From positions 1 through 7,294 of the forward strand of contig CAMIIY010000094.1 in the NCBI GenBank assembly GCA_946221045.1: 7,294 nucleotides of DNA. Reading direction: 5' to 3'. Of this stretch, positions 1-6,093 are shown piece after piece (the stretch's first letter is position 1; every line of letters begins with the position of its first letter). The position numbers and the translations under genes were made by a program. The notes under the pieces are model-generated. The model was not told the DNA's origin, did no database searches, and saw nothing but the letters and a program-made list of their open reading frames with translations. The DNA is from an uncultured Oceanospirillaceae bacterium. GTDB taxonomy: Bacteria > Pseudomonadota > Gammaproteobacteria > Pseudomonadales > Balneatricaceae.

Positions 1-101
1 TCGGTTTCTGTGTTGGCCTCATCCAGCACATCATCCAACACATCCGCCGAAAACCGGGTTTCAACCATCTCCATAAATTCGGTGAAAACGATCCCTAACA
101 T
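1..101 (-). CDS. H-NOX (haem NO/oxygen-binding) domain protein, N-terminal fragment
   Basis: Reading leftward from the ATG at 99-101, the frame stays open to the window edge and gives 33 residues. They begin MLGIVFTEFMEMVETRF and continue with an acidic helix rich in V, L and D. This is the characteristic start of H-NOX (HNOB) proteins, whose first helix normally reads like G-(I/L)-(V/I)-F-x-E-F-L-E-M-V-E. H-NOX proteins of about 180 residues bind haem through a histidine near residue 100, sense NO, and usually signal through a partner histidine kinase or cyclic-di-GMP enzyme encoded next door. Both that histidine and any partner gene lie outside the window, so haem binding is family knowledge only. 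A G-rich Shine-Dalgarno (GGGGGTG, plus-strand 104-110) sits 2 bp upstream of the ATG, rather close but strong. The gene follows ptsP in the same direction, 119 bp downstream, so it may be read through or have its own promoter. Fusion to a longer signalling protein cannot be excluded. Confidence 0.8.
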   Translation of the reverse strand, partial: MLGIVFTEFMEMVETRFSADVLDDVLDEANTET

Positions 102-186
102 GACACCCCCGTAAAAAATAATTGTTGTTGGTAATTCAGGGTTATTGGTCAGATTATCGGCCAGTAACAGAATATAAAAACCGCTC

Positions 187-206
187 TAAAGTCTAATACG
201 ACTTTA
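187..206 (-). terminator. Inverted repeat after ptsP, possible weak terminator
   Basis: A perfect 7-bp inverted repeat (TAAAGTC at 187-193, GACTTTA at 200-206) is separated by 6 bases and lies 14 bp past the ptsP stop. In the direction of ptsP transcription it is followed by GAGCGG and then TTTTT. The stem is AT-rich and the T-run is not directly attached, so as an intrinsic terminator it is poor. It could equally be an operator for the downstream H-NOX gene. No other structure is evident in the 119-bp gap, and I cannot name a convincing -35/-10 pair there. Confidence 0.3.
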
Positions 207-220
207 CCTGCAGGCAAGGG

Positions 221-2458
221 TCAGTGAATCACTTCACGCAACTCCAGGCGGTCAAACTCTTTATTCACCTTTTGCCTGATGCGTTCAACATTATCGACCT
301 TCATGACCCGCTTCAGCAGCGCTTCCGCTTCAGCCATCGATAATGAACGAATCAGCCACTTAATCTGTGGCAGTTTAGCCGCACTCATACTCAGTTTACG
401 CACCCCCATCCCCAGCAACAGCACAACCGCTACCGGGTCAGAAGCCATCTCACCACAGACACTCAGCGGCAGATCGTAACGTTTAGCCGTGTTAACCACC
501 CGCTTAATTTCATGCAGCACGGCGGGATGAACGTGATCATAACGGGGCGCGACCCGACTGTTATTGCGATCCAGAGACAGCAGGTATTGGCTCAGGTCAT
601 TGGAGCCAATGGAGACAAAATCGATTTTCTTATGCCAGAAATGCAGCTGACTGATAGCGGCAGGTACTTCGATCATGACACCGATTTTGGGCCGCACTAC
701 CTCAAGCCCCTCCTCCTGCAACTGCTGACAGGCATCGTCGAGTAACTGAATAAAGGTCTCAACTTCAAAGGTCGAACTGACCATCGGTAGCAAAATATGC
801 AGCTGCCCATGATCAATAAAAGCGCGAATCATCGCCCTGACCTGGGTCATCAGCAACTGGATGTTGTCCAGTGTGAATCGCACACCACGCCAGCCCAGTG
901 CCGGATTTTCCTCATTGGTGATGGGAAAGTATGGCAGTTGTTTATCGCCCCCGATGTCCAGCGTGCGCATATAAACCGGTTTACCCAGATAAGCCTCCGC
1001 CACCTTGCGGTAGACCTGCACCTGCTCCTCTTCCGTGGGAAAACTCTCACGCACCATAAAGGGAATTTCTGTACGGTACAGCCCCACCCCTTCTGCGCCA
1101 CTGTTAAGGCCCGGAGTTATATCCGCCAGCAGTCCGGTGTTGGTCAGCAACTCCACACGATGTTCATCCCTGGTAATGGCAGGCATATCACGCAACTGGT
1201 CCAGTTTGGCCACCAGCTTTTTTTCGCGCCGCAGGATACGACGGTATTCCGCCGCCACCACCTTGGTTGGGTTAAAGATAATATGGGCTTCGTTACCATC
1301 AACAATCACCAGCCCACCGGAATGAATGCCCTTGAGCTCACCAACGCCCATCACTGCAGGAACACCCATGGCATTCGCCAGCACCGCCGTATGCGACAGA
1401 CTCGACCCTTCGAATGAGATAACGCCCGCCAGCAATTCCAGTGGCACAGACGCAATGGCTGACACACTGACCTGTGGCGCAATCAGTACCACCGGCTCGG
1501 TGAAGCTGGAATGCTCAGCACTGCCGCCACGCCAGGCTCGGTAAAGTTTGTTGCCCAGGTGCTGAATATCTTCGTGCCGTGCTCTGAGGTATGGATCTTC
1601 CATGGCCCGGAACAGCTCTGCAAAGTAATGTACGGTCAGACGTAATGCACCCGGCAGCCAGTGACCGGCTTTGATCTCTTTTTCCACCATATTGGTGAAA
1701 GAACGGTCCGACAGCAGCATCTGGTAGGCATCAAAAATTGCCGCAACACTGTCGGATAACTCATCCCCCAATGCTTTACGCTCACTGTCAATTTCACTGC
1801 GTACCGCCACCAGCAGGTCACGCCAGATACCCAGAGTACCCTCGATATCCTCACAGCTGGCATCTGCCACCTGTGTCAGCTCATCAGAATCACACAGAAT
1901 GACACGGCCAATGCCCACACCGGGTGCGCCCCGGATTCCACTGGCCCGCAGGTTTTTCTCAGACTGACTGGTGGAACTGGTACTGGGCAGGTTGGAAACA
2001 ATAAACGCCAGCTGTGACGCCAGCGTCAGCAGCATGGCTTCACTTTCAGGACTGAAAGGCTCAGCCAGCACACTTTGCACCACCAGTGCGCCAATGACCT
2101 TACCGTTGCGTACCAGAGGCACACCGCAGAAGCTGGAGAAGCGTTCTTCCTGAGAACCCGGCACATAAAAGAAATCCGGATGAGAAGCCGCATTCCCCAG
2201 GTTGATGGGGTGCTTTGACTGGGCAACCCGGCCCACAATGCCCTTGCCGGCAGGAATCACCAGCCGGCTTGGCATATCCAGGCCATGACTCGCCAGCAGA
2301 TGCATTTCAAGCTGTTCATTCATGCGATAGAGACTGCAGACATCGGCACTGGTGTACTCACTGATGGAATCCACGATCAGCCGCACCTGCTCTTCGGGTG
2401 ATTCCACCATCGCTACCGCCTGAACGATGCGGGTCAGTTCCAATACCAGATTTTTCAT
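221..2458 (-). CDS. ptsP: PtsP, phosphoenolpyruvate-protein phosphotransferase of the nitrogen PTS (enzyme I-Ntr)
   Basis: PtsP takes phosphate from phosphoenolpyruvate onto a histidine and passes it to NPr (PtsO) and then EIIA-Ntr (PtsN). This cytoplasmic relay is regulatory rather than sugar-transporting. The 745-residue protein is full length for the family. A GAF domain spans about 15-155, including PxxLGNAASHPDF and the F-CGVP-hydrophobic core. The EI N-terminal helical region is about 174-300, the phosphohistidine domain about 320-395 with GSSLSHTAVLA (His356 as phospho-acceptor), and the PEP-binding barrel about 425-715. The barrel carries GLYRTEIPFM (Arg462), DIGGDK (501-506), GSNDLSQYLL (618-627) and the catalytic cysteine in SVCGE (Cys668). 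All catalytic residues expected from E. coli EI are present. The start matches the family's first helix; the upstream Shine-Dalgarno is weak. It lies 22 bp behind the GNAT gene and is probably the last gene of that operon. In enterobacteria and pseudomonads ptsP usually follows rppH, so this neighbourhood is different. In E. coli the GAF domain responds to glutamine and 2-oxoglutarate; whether it does here is not visible. Confidence 0.96.
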   Translation of the reverse strand: MKNLVLELTRIVQAVAMVESPEEQVRLIVDSISEYTSADVCSLYRMNEQLEMHLLASHGLDMPSRLVIPAGKGIVGRVAQSKHPINLGNAASHPDFFYVPGSQEERFSSFCGVPLVRNGKVIGALVVQSVLAEPFSPESEAMLLTLASQLAFIVSNLPSTSSTSQSEKNLRASGIRGAPGVGIGRVILCDSDELTQVADASCEDIEGTLGIWRDLLVAVRSEIDSERKALGDELSDSVAAIFDAYQMLLSDRSFTNMVEKEIKAGHWLPGALRLTVHYFAELFRAMEDPYLRARHEDIQHLGNKLYRAWRGGSAEHSSFTEPVVLIAPQVSVSAIASVPLELLAGVISFEGSSLSHTAVLANAMGVPAVMGVGELKGIHSGGLVIVDGNEAHIIFNPTKVVAAEYRRILRREKKLVAKLDQLRDMPAITRDEHRVELLTNTGLLADITPGLNSGAEGVGLYRTEIPFMVRESFPTEEEQVQVYRKVAEAYLGKPVYMRTLDIGGDKQLPYFPITNEENPALGWRGVRFTLDNIQLLMTQVRAMIRAFIDHGQLHILLPMVSSTFEVETFIQLLDDACQQLQEEGLEVVRPKIGVMIEVPAAISQLHFWHKKIDFVSIGSNDLSQYLLSLDRNNSRVAPRYDHVHPAVLHEIKRVVNTAKRYDLPLSVCGEMASDPVAVVLLLGMGVRKLSMSAAKLPQIKWLIRSLSMAEAEALLKRVMKVDNVERIRQKVNKEFDRLELREVIH

Positions 2459-2480
2459 GCCTGATTTTAGCCTGCTGTCT

Positions 2481-2951
2481 CTACTCGGAAGGGGGCGGCA
2501 CCTCCAGATTCAGCTGCATTTTCAGTGCAGCTTCACCATCCGCGTAATACTGTGCCATATGCCGGATTGGCGTAAAGCCAAACTGCCGGTAAAGGGTCTG
2601 CGCCCCCTGATCACCGGCTCTTACCTCCAGCCTGACCACAGCATACTGTAGTGATCGCAAATAACCCAGCGCTATATGCATCAACTGCTGCGCCACTTTC
2701 TGACCGCGATGCGCTGGATCAACGGCGATGGAATAAATCCGGGCCGGGCGCGGATGTTTTGGTAGCAACACCATCACATAACCGATCACCTGGTCCTCAT
2801 ATTCAGCCACATAGGTCACGGCTTTGGCCTTGCTGATCAGATACCGCATCTGGCGCAACGGGATCAGGTCCGTAATAAAACTGATCCGTTCGATATCCAG
2901 CATACGAGACGCATCCGCAAGCACCGCCTCACGTGTAGTGATAGGTAACAT
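2481..2951 (-). CDS. GNAT-family N-acetyltransferase (RimI-like)
   Basis: This 156-residue protein is a single GNAT domain that should transfer acetyl from acetyl-CoA to an amine. The hallmark beta-4 strand is IYSIAVDP (72-79), followed by the pyrophosphate loop R82-G-Q-K-V-A87. Beta-5 is VVRLEVRAGDQGA (105-117), and TLYRQFGF (119-126) contains the tyrosine that often acts as the general acid. A YYADGEAALKMQL ending resembles RimI and the GNAT halves of GNAT/peptidase-C39 proteins that accompany RLAN-type RimK ligases. The loop has lysine (K85) where the usual Q/RxxGxG/A pattern has glycine. The ATG overlaps the TGA of the ligase gene by one base (TGATG), and there is no good Shine-Dalgarno, which points to translational coupling. 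A RimI-like role on ribosomal protein S18 is possible, but the neighbours favour acetylating the product or substrate of the adjacent ligase. The substrate is not known. Confidence 0.85.
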   Translation of the reverse strand: MLPITTREAVLADASRMLDIERISFITDLIPLRQMRYLISKAKAVTYVAEYEDQVIGYVMVLLPKHPRPARIYSIAVDPAHRGQKVAQQLMHIALGYLRSLQYAVVRLEVRAGDQGAQTLYRQFGFTPIRHMAQYYADGEAALKMQLNLEVPPPSE

Positions 2952-4411
2952 CAGCGGCCACGTTGCTCCAGGCGGCGGGCAAACTCATGCATGATCTGCA
3001 TATACAGCTCATTGCCCAGATAACGGTCTTCTACCCGGTGGTCAATGCTCGGATTATCGTTCACTTCAATCACATACACCTGGCTGTCTTTTTGTTTCAG
3101 GTCGACACCATAGAGCCCCTGACCAATCATGGCTGCGGCTTTCAGGGCCGCATCCAGCACCCGGCGTGGTACTTCAAAGGTCGGCAGGGTTTCAAAACCA
3201 CCCGAGGTCGTGCGGTTATCGCCGTGGTTATAGATCTGCCAGTGGTTACGGGCCATATGGTAACGACAGGCATAAATGGGCCGGCCATTCAGGACACCAA
3301 TACGCCAGTCAAAATCAGTGTATAAGTACTCCTGTACCAGCAACAGTGCCGTATCCTGCAACAAGGCATGCACACGCTGGCGCAATCCCTCCCGGTTATC
3401 CACTTTGAAAACCCCCTTGGAAAAGGAGCTTTCCGGCATTTTCAGTACCAGCGGGTAACTGAATTCAGCCTCAATCCGATCCAGCGACTCTTCGCTGCTG
3501 TCACCAATTACACGGGTTTTCAGTGATGGCACACCGTTATAGGTAAAGGCGTCATGCAGGAACACCTTGTTACAGCAGCGCAAAATCGAGGTGGGGTCAT
3601 CCATCACCACCAGGCCTTCACGCTCAGCACGACGGGCCAGCCGGTAGGTATGGTGGTCAATGGCGGTTGTTTCACGAATAAACAGCGCATCAAACTGGCC
3701 AATATGTGGCATCTCCTGCGCAGTAATCGTCTGGGCATTGATACCCACCTTGGCCGCCGCCTTGATAAACAGCTTGACTGCGTCCTTATCACTGGGCGGA
3801 AACTTTTCCTCCGGATCGATCAGAATCGCCATATCCCAGCGTTGACGTTTTTTTGCCGCAGGCCCCTTCCAGCTCTGCGCAGTGTAAAGCTGCAGACGGG
3901 ACAAAAAGGCTGTCTGTGCAGTCTCATCCAGTTCGGCCAGTGCCATCCGCCTCAGCTGCAGTTGCAGCCCGCTGGTCTCACGCTGTACCCGCAGATGCAG
4001 CAGTGGTGCCGGGTAGCTATCGAACAACTGGCGGGAAAGCTTTTGCCATTCTTCGTCTGCCGTCCAGCCAAAATAGATCTGCAACTCCAGCGATTCTCCC
4101 ACTTTTAGGGTTTTACGCAGGGCTTCAGCATGCCCCAGACTCAGACCGCTTAATTCAGCCTGAGTCAGGTCACGCAGGTCATTGATACAACTGACACTGG
4201 GCAAGACACGGTGCTGCCGGGCTTCGGCCAGCAGGGAACAGTAGTAGCCACGGCTCAGGTAGTGTGCCGTATCACAGAGATTAATAATGCGGGTACGTGG
4301 TTCATTTTTCTGCGGGTACTCCGCCAGATAGCGGTCAAAACCAATGACATTAAGTTCACCGGGATTCGCCAGCAGATCTTCATGGTCTACAACAATCAGG
4401 GTTCTACGCAT
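2951..4411 (-). CDS. RimK-like ATP-grasp amide ligase with RLAN-type N-terminal domain
   Basis: This 486-residue protein has two parts. Residues about 1-165 match the RimK-like ATP-grasp N-terminal (RLAN) type, with a conserved-looking stretch INLCDTAHYLSRGYYCSLLAEA at 43-64 followed by RVLPSV. Residues about 190-480 form an ATP-grasp ligase: a pre-ATP-grasp segment with DALFIRET (241-248), the DPTSILRCCNKVFLHDAF region (272-289), the ATP-binding lysine in PLVLKMPESSFSKGVFKV (K324, with the flexible S-S-F-S-K-G loop), YGVDL (434-438), and the metal-binding VIEVNDNPSIDH (447-458; E449, N451, N453). ATP-grasp ligases join a carboxylate to an amine through an acyl-phosphate. RimK itself adds glutamate to ribosomal protein S6, but this protein is longer and belongs to a different branch, so S6 should not be assumed. 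Its Shine-Dalgarno, TGAGGA, overlaps the stop of the peptidase gene 9 bp upstream, and its own stop overlaps the GNAT start. The ligase assignment is firm; the substrate is unknown. Confidence 0.9.
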   Translation of the reverse strand: MRRTLIVVDHEDLLANPGELNVIGFDRYLAEYPQKNEPRTRIINLCDTAHYLSRGYYCSLLAEARQHRVLPSVSCINDLRDLTQAELSGLSLGHAEALRKTLKVGESLELQIYFGWTADEEWQKLSRQLFDSYPAPLLHLRVQRETSGLQLQLRRMALAELDETAQTAFLSRLQLYTAQSWKGPAAKKRQRWDMAILIDPEEKFPPSDKDAVKLFIKAAAKVGINAQTITAQEMPHIGQFDALFIRETTAIDHHTYRLARRAEREGLVVMDDPTSILRCCNKVFLHDAFTYNGVPSLKTRVIGDSSEESLDRIEAEFSYPLVLKMPESSFSKGVFKVDNREGLRQRVHALLQDTALLLVQEYLYTDFDWRIGVLNGRPIYACRYHMARNHWQIYNHGDNRTTSGGFETLPTFEVPRRVLDAALKAAAMIGQGLYGVDLKQKDSQVYVIEVNDNPSIDHRVEDRYLGNELYMQIMHEFARRLEQRGR

Positions 4412-4420
4412 GCCTGTTCC

Positions 4421-5527
4421 TCAAACAGAAAATTGCAGATCGGACAGGGTTGCCAACACGTCAATAAATGCAACCACTGATGATAAAGGTGCTGTTTCGG
4501 ACATGGTGTGGTAGCCCGATGTTGGTATCTGTAATGTTGTACCGTCCACCAGTCCACCGGAGGCGGCAATGATACGCCCCATCTCCGTGGAACCCAGCGA
4601 ACCCGGTTCCTCACCCTTGGCGATCAGCTGAGCATTGCGTGCCTCAACCCATTTATCCTTGAACTGATAGCTATAGCCGCGCGCTTCGCAGGCCGCTACC
4701 AGTTTGGCGGTTAATGCCGGATTAAACGCCGCATTGGCATCGCGGTTACGCAATACCAGATGCTGTTGCCGGGCACTGTCCTGATCCGGATAGGGGCTGG
4801 TATCCACCACAATCAACTGGTTGGTCGTACCGCCAAAACGACGGAACCACTCCAGCAGATAGCGCCAGCTTTTACCCGCCTCTTCCTGCGCTGTGAAAAA
4901 CACGGTGCCTTCAAACCCCAGCTCAAACAGATACACCAGCACCGCCACCGTCAGTACGTTATCCAGCTGTGCCACCAGTGTGTCCTGATCCACTTTCAGG
5001 CGATCAGTGAAGGCCACCGGTGTACCCGCCACCAGATGCTCCAGCCCCTTGAGTATAAAGATCAGGTTGTTACGAAATTCACAGATATAGGCTTTATCAA
5101 CCTCACCCCGGCCACGGTAGGCGCCGGACCAGGGCTCATAGGCAAAGACAGTCTCTGAGGCGAAGCGGTCGACGATCTTTTTCATCAGTTGCTCATCGAC
5201 GGAGTTCCCCAGCAGATCAGAGCGTGCGCCCGCAACAAAAGCTGCATACTGGAACTCATTCGGGCCGGTACAGATCAGTCCATGCCGGTCCGCATGGGCC
5301 GAAAACATCATGCTGTAAGGGTCATTACCCTGCGCCACCAGCAGACCTTCGTACCAGGTTACTTTGGCACCGCGCAGCTCCAGCTCACGCTGCAATACCC
5401 GAAAAAACGAGTGTTCGGCACCCACCACACTGGGTGTGTGAATCAACAGCGATAACAAACTGAGAAATGAGGATGGCAGCAAAGGAGAAGCGCCTTCATC
5501 GACGCAAAGGGGTGTGTCAGGTTTCAT
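4421..5527 (-). CDS. M42-type zinc metallopeptidase
   Basis: From the ATG at 5525-5527 this is 368 residues, the usual size for M42/M20-like co-catalytic aminopeptidases. All two-metal ligands and the catalytic acid can be placed: SAHADRHG (His78, with Asp80 helping), the bridging aspartate in QLDNVLT (Asp189), the general-base/ligand pair in TAQEEAG (Glu215, Glu216), VVDTSP (Asp242) and SGYHTMSE (His340). No signal peptide is seen, so it should be cytoplasmic. The fold family removes N-terminal residues or acyl groups from peptides. It is similar in kind to the M42 hydrolase of the NAGGN osmoprotectant cluster, though I cannot show orthology. It is the first gene of the operon and lies 9 bp before the ATP-grasp ligase, so it may recycle or process that ligase's product. 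An in-frame TTG at 5534-5536 would add three residues. I prefer the ATG, which has a GGA 9 bp upstream; neither start has a strong ribosome site. Metallopeptidase class is secure, substrate is not. Confidence 0.88.
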   Translation of the reverse strand: MKPDTPLCVDEGASPLLPSSFLSLLSLLIHTPSVVGAEHSFFRVLQRELELRGAKVTWYEGLLVAQGNDPYSMMFSAHADRHGLICTGPNEFQYAAFVAGARSDLLGNSVDEQLMKKIVDRFASETVFAYEPWSGAYRGRGEVDKAYICEFRNNLIFILKGLEHLVAGTPVAFTDRLKVDQDTLVAQLDNVLTVAVLVYLFELGFEGTVFFTAQEEAGKSWRYLLEWFRRFGGTTNQLIVVDTSPYPDQDSARQQHLVLRNRDANAAFNPALTAKLVAACEARGYSYQFKDKWVEARNAQLIAKGEEPGSLGSTEMGRIIAASGGLVDGTTLQIPTSGYHTMSETAPLSSVVAFIDVLATLSDLQFSV

Positions 5528-5756
5528 GGGTTGCAATCCATAAGTAGGTGGGTGCTTGCCCGCACAGAGACTGATTGTCTGGGCACCTGAACCGGGTTTT
5601 AAAAGTTGCTAAATAACACCGAACCCGGCATCCCGCAATAAAAAATTCAGTTATCCGGAGAAGTTTTCATCGGACTAAAACGTGCGTTAGATTTTAAATA
5701 TCAAGTATTACAATCACAGGCCGAAAAACCGGTTACTGAACCAAGAGGAAAACACA
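5528..5756. promoter_or_regulatory. Divergent intergenic region between the peptidase operon and the yjfB-like gene
   Basis: These 229 bases must hold promoters for two divergent units. An inverted repeat, CCGGGTT (5592-5598) and AACCCGG (5622-5628), spans a 23-base AT-rich centre that includes TTTTAAAA (5597-5604). Nearer the peptidase gene, GGTGC (5551-5555) can pair with GCACC (5583-5587) around a small AGAC/GTCT hairpin, so the leader could fold if transcription starts above it. Toward the plus-strand gene there is an AT-rich stretch (5690-5714) with a TACAAT that could be a -10, but no good -35. A TAAAAGTT element (5600-5607) followed by CCGA (5619-5622) is a partial match to a sigma-28 flagellar promoter. 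None of these is strong enough to be called a defined promoter. Confidence 0.4.
5744..5749 (+). promoter_or_regulatory. Ribosome binding site of the yjfB-like gene
   Basis: AGAGGA lies 7 bases before the ATG at 5757-5759. This is a near-consensus Shine-Dalgarno at good spacing. It supports the short plus-strand reading frame as a real gene over the overlapping minus-strand frame, and it fixes the start. Confidence 0.75.
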
Positions 5757-5966
5757 ATGGAAGTATCCGGCATCGCCAGCCTGGCTACCGCCATGAGCCA
5801 ACAAACTGTACGGACGGAACTGGCAGTCAAGTCCGTTGCCATGGCGAATAATATGATCGAAGCGCAGGGTGAAATGATGCTGCAACTGTTACAGGTTGCA
5901 GGAGAAACCCAGCTCAGTCTGGACCCGCTGACCACGCTGGGCACACAATTTGACGCCTGGGCTTAG
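5757..5966 (+). CDS. YjfB-family putative motility protein
   Basis: This small protein has 69 residues. It starts MEVSGIASLATAMSQQ, continues with a helical segment (about 18-50, including AVKSVAMANNMIEAQGEMML) and ends LTTLGTQFDAWA. This matches the YjfB family (described as putative motility proteins): an M-x-V-S-x-I-A-S-L-A-(T/S) start, a central amphipathic helix with the 'AQG' turn followed by LLQ, and an 'LG-x-x-(F/L)-D' end. Members are about 60-70 residues and have no established biochemical function; the motility link comes from family naming. No signal peptide or membrane segment is present. The gene stands alone on the plus strand, divergent from the peptidase operon and convergent with polB, with no flagellar genes visible nearby. 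The family match is from pattern recognition and should be confirmed with a profile search. Confidence 0.8.
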   Translation: MEVSGIASLATAMSQQTVRTELAVKSVAMANNMIEAQGEMMLQLLQVAGETQLSLDPLTTLGTQFDAWA

Positions 5967-6093
5967 GGCATCGTCCGGGCCTGGATCACCTTTGGTTATC
6001 ACGACTCACCAGCATTCCACATAAATATGCCCGCTCAGCAGACAGGTCATACACACAAACCTTACTGACACCTTCACACAGCGGTCAGCGCCT
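5967..6093. other. Convergent intergenic gap, no clear terminator
   Basis: The 127 bases between the stops of the yjfB-like gene and polB hold two imperfect hairpins. One is GATCACC-TTT-GGTTATC (5984-6000, one mismatch); the other is CTGAC/GTCAG (6065-6069 and 6084-6088, 14-base loop). Neither has a T-run in either direction. No open frame of interest is seen. Confidence 0.4.

Noticed and set aside
194..203. TAATACGACT, identical to the first ten bases of the T7 RNA polymerase promoter
   Set aside because: The match stops after ten bases, the rest of the promoter is absent, and the bases belong to the inverted repeat at 187-206. Chance is the likely explanation.
797..1417. 206-residue plus-strand open frame inside ptsP
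   Set aside because: It is entirely antisense to the conserved PEP-binding region of ptsP, is rich in His and Gln as expected from an antisense frame, and matches no family that I recognise.
3554..4108. 184-residue plus-strand open frame inside the ATP-grasp ligase gene
   Set aside because: It is antisense to the well-supported ligase and has no domain or ribosome-site support.
5524..5541. Five-codon mini-ORF on the minus strand whose TGA overlaps the peptidase ATG (ATGA)
   Set aside because: It has no Shine-Dalgarno and is too short to tell from chance; no leader-peptide logic such as repeated regulatory codons is present.
5714..5944. 76-residue minus-strand open frame opposite the yjfB-like gene
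   Set aside because: Its composition is unlike a known family, it has no evident ribosome site, and it is antisense to a recognisable protein with a strong Shine-Dalgarno.
5984..6000. Imperfect hairpin in the convergent gap as a bidirectional terminator
   Set aside because: It has a central mismatch, a three-base loop and no T-run on either strand.
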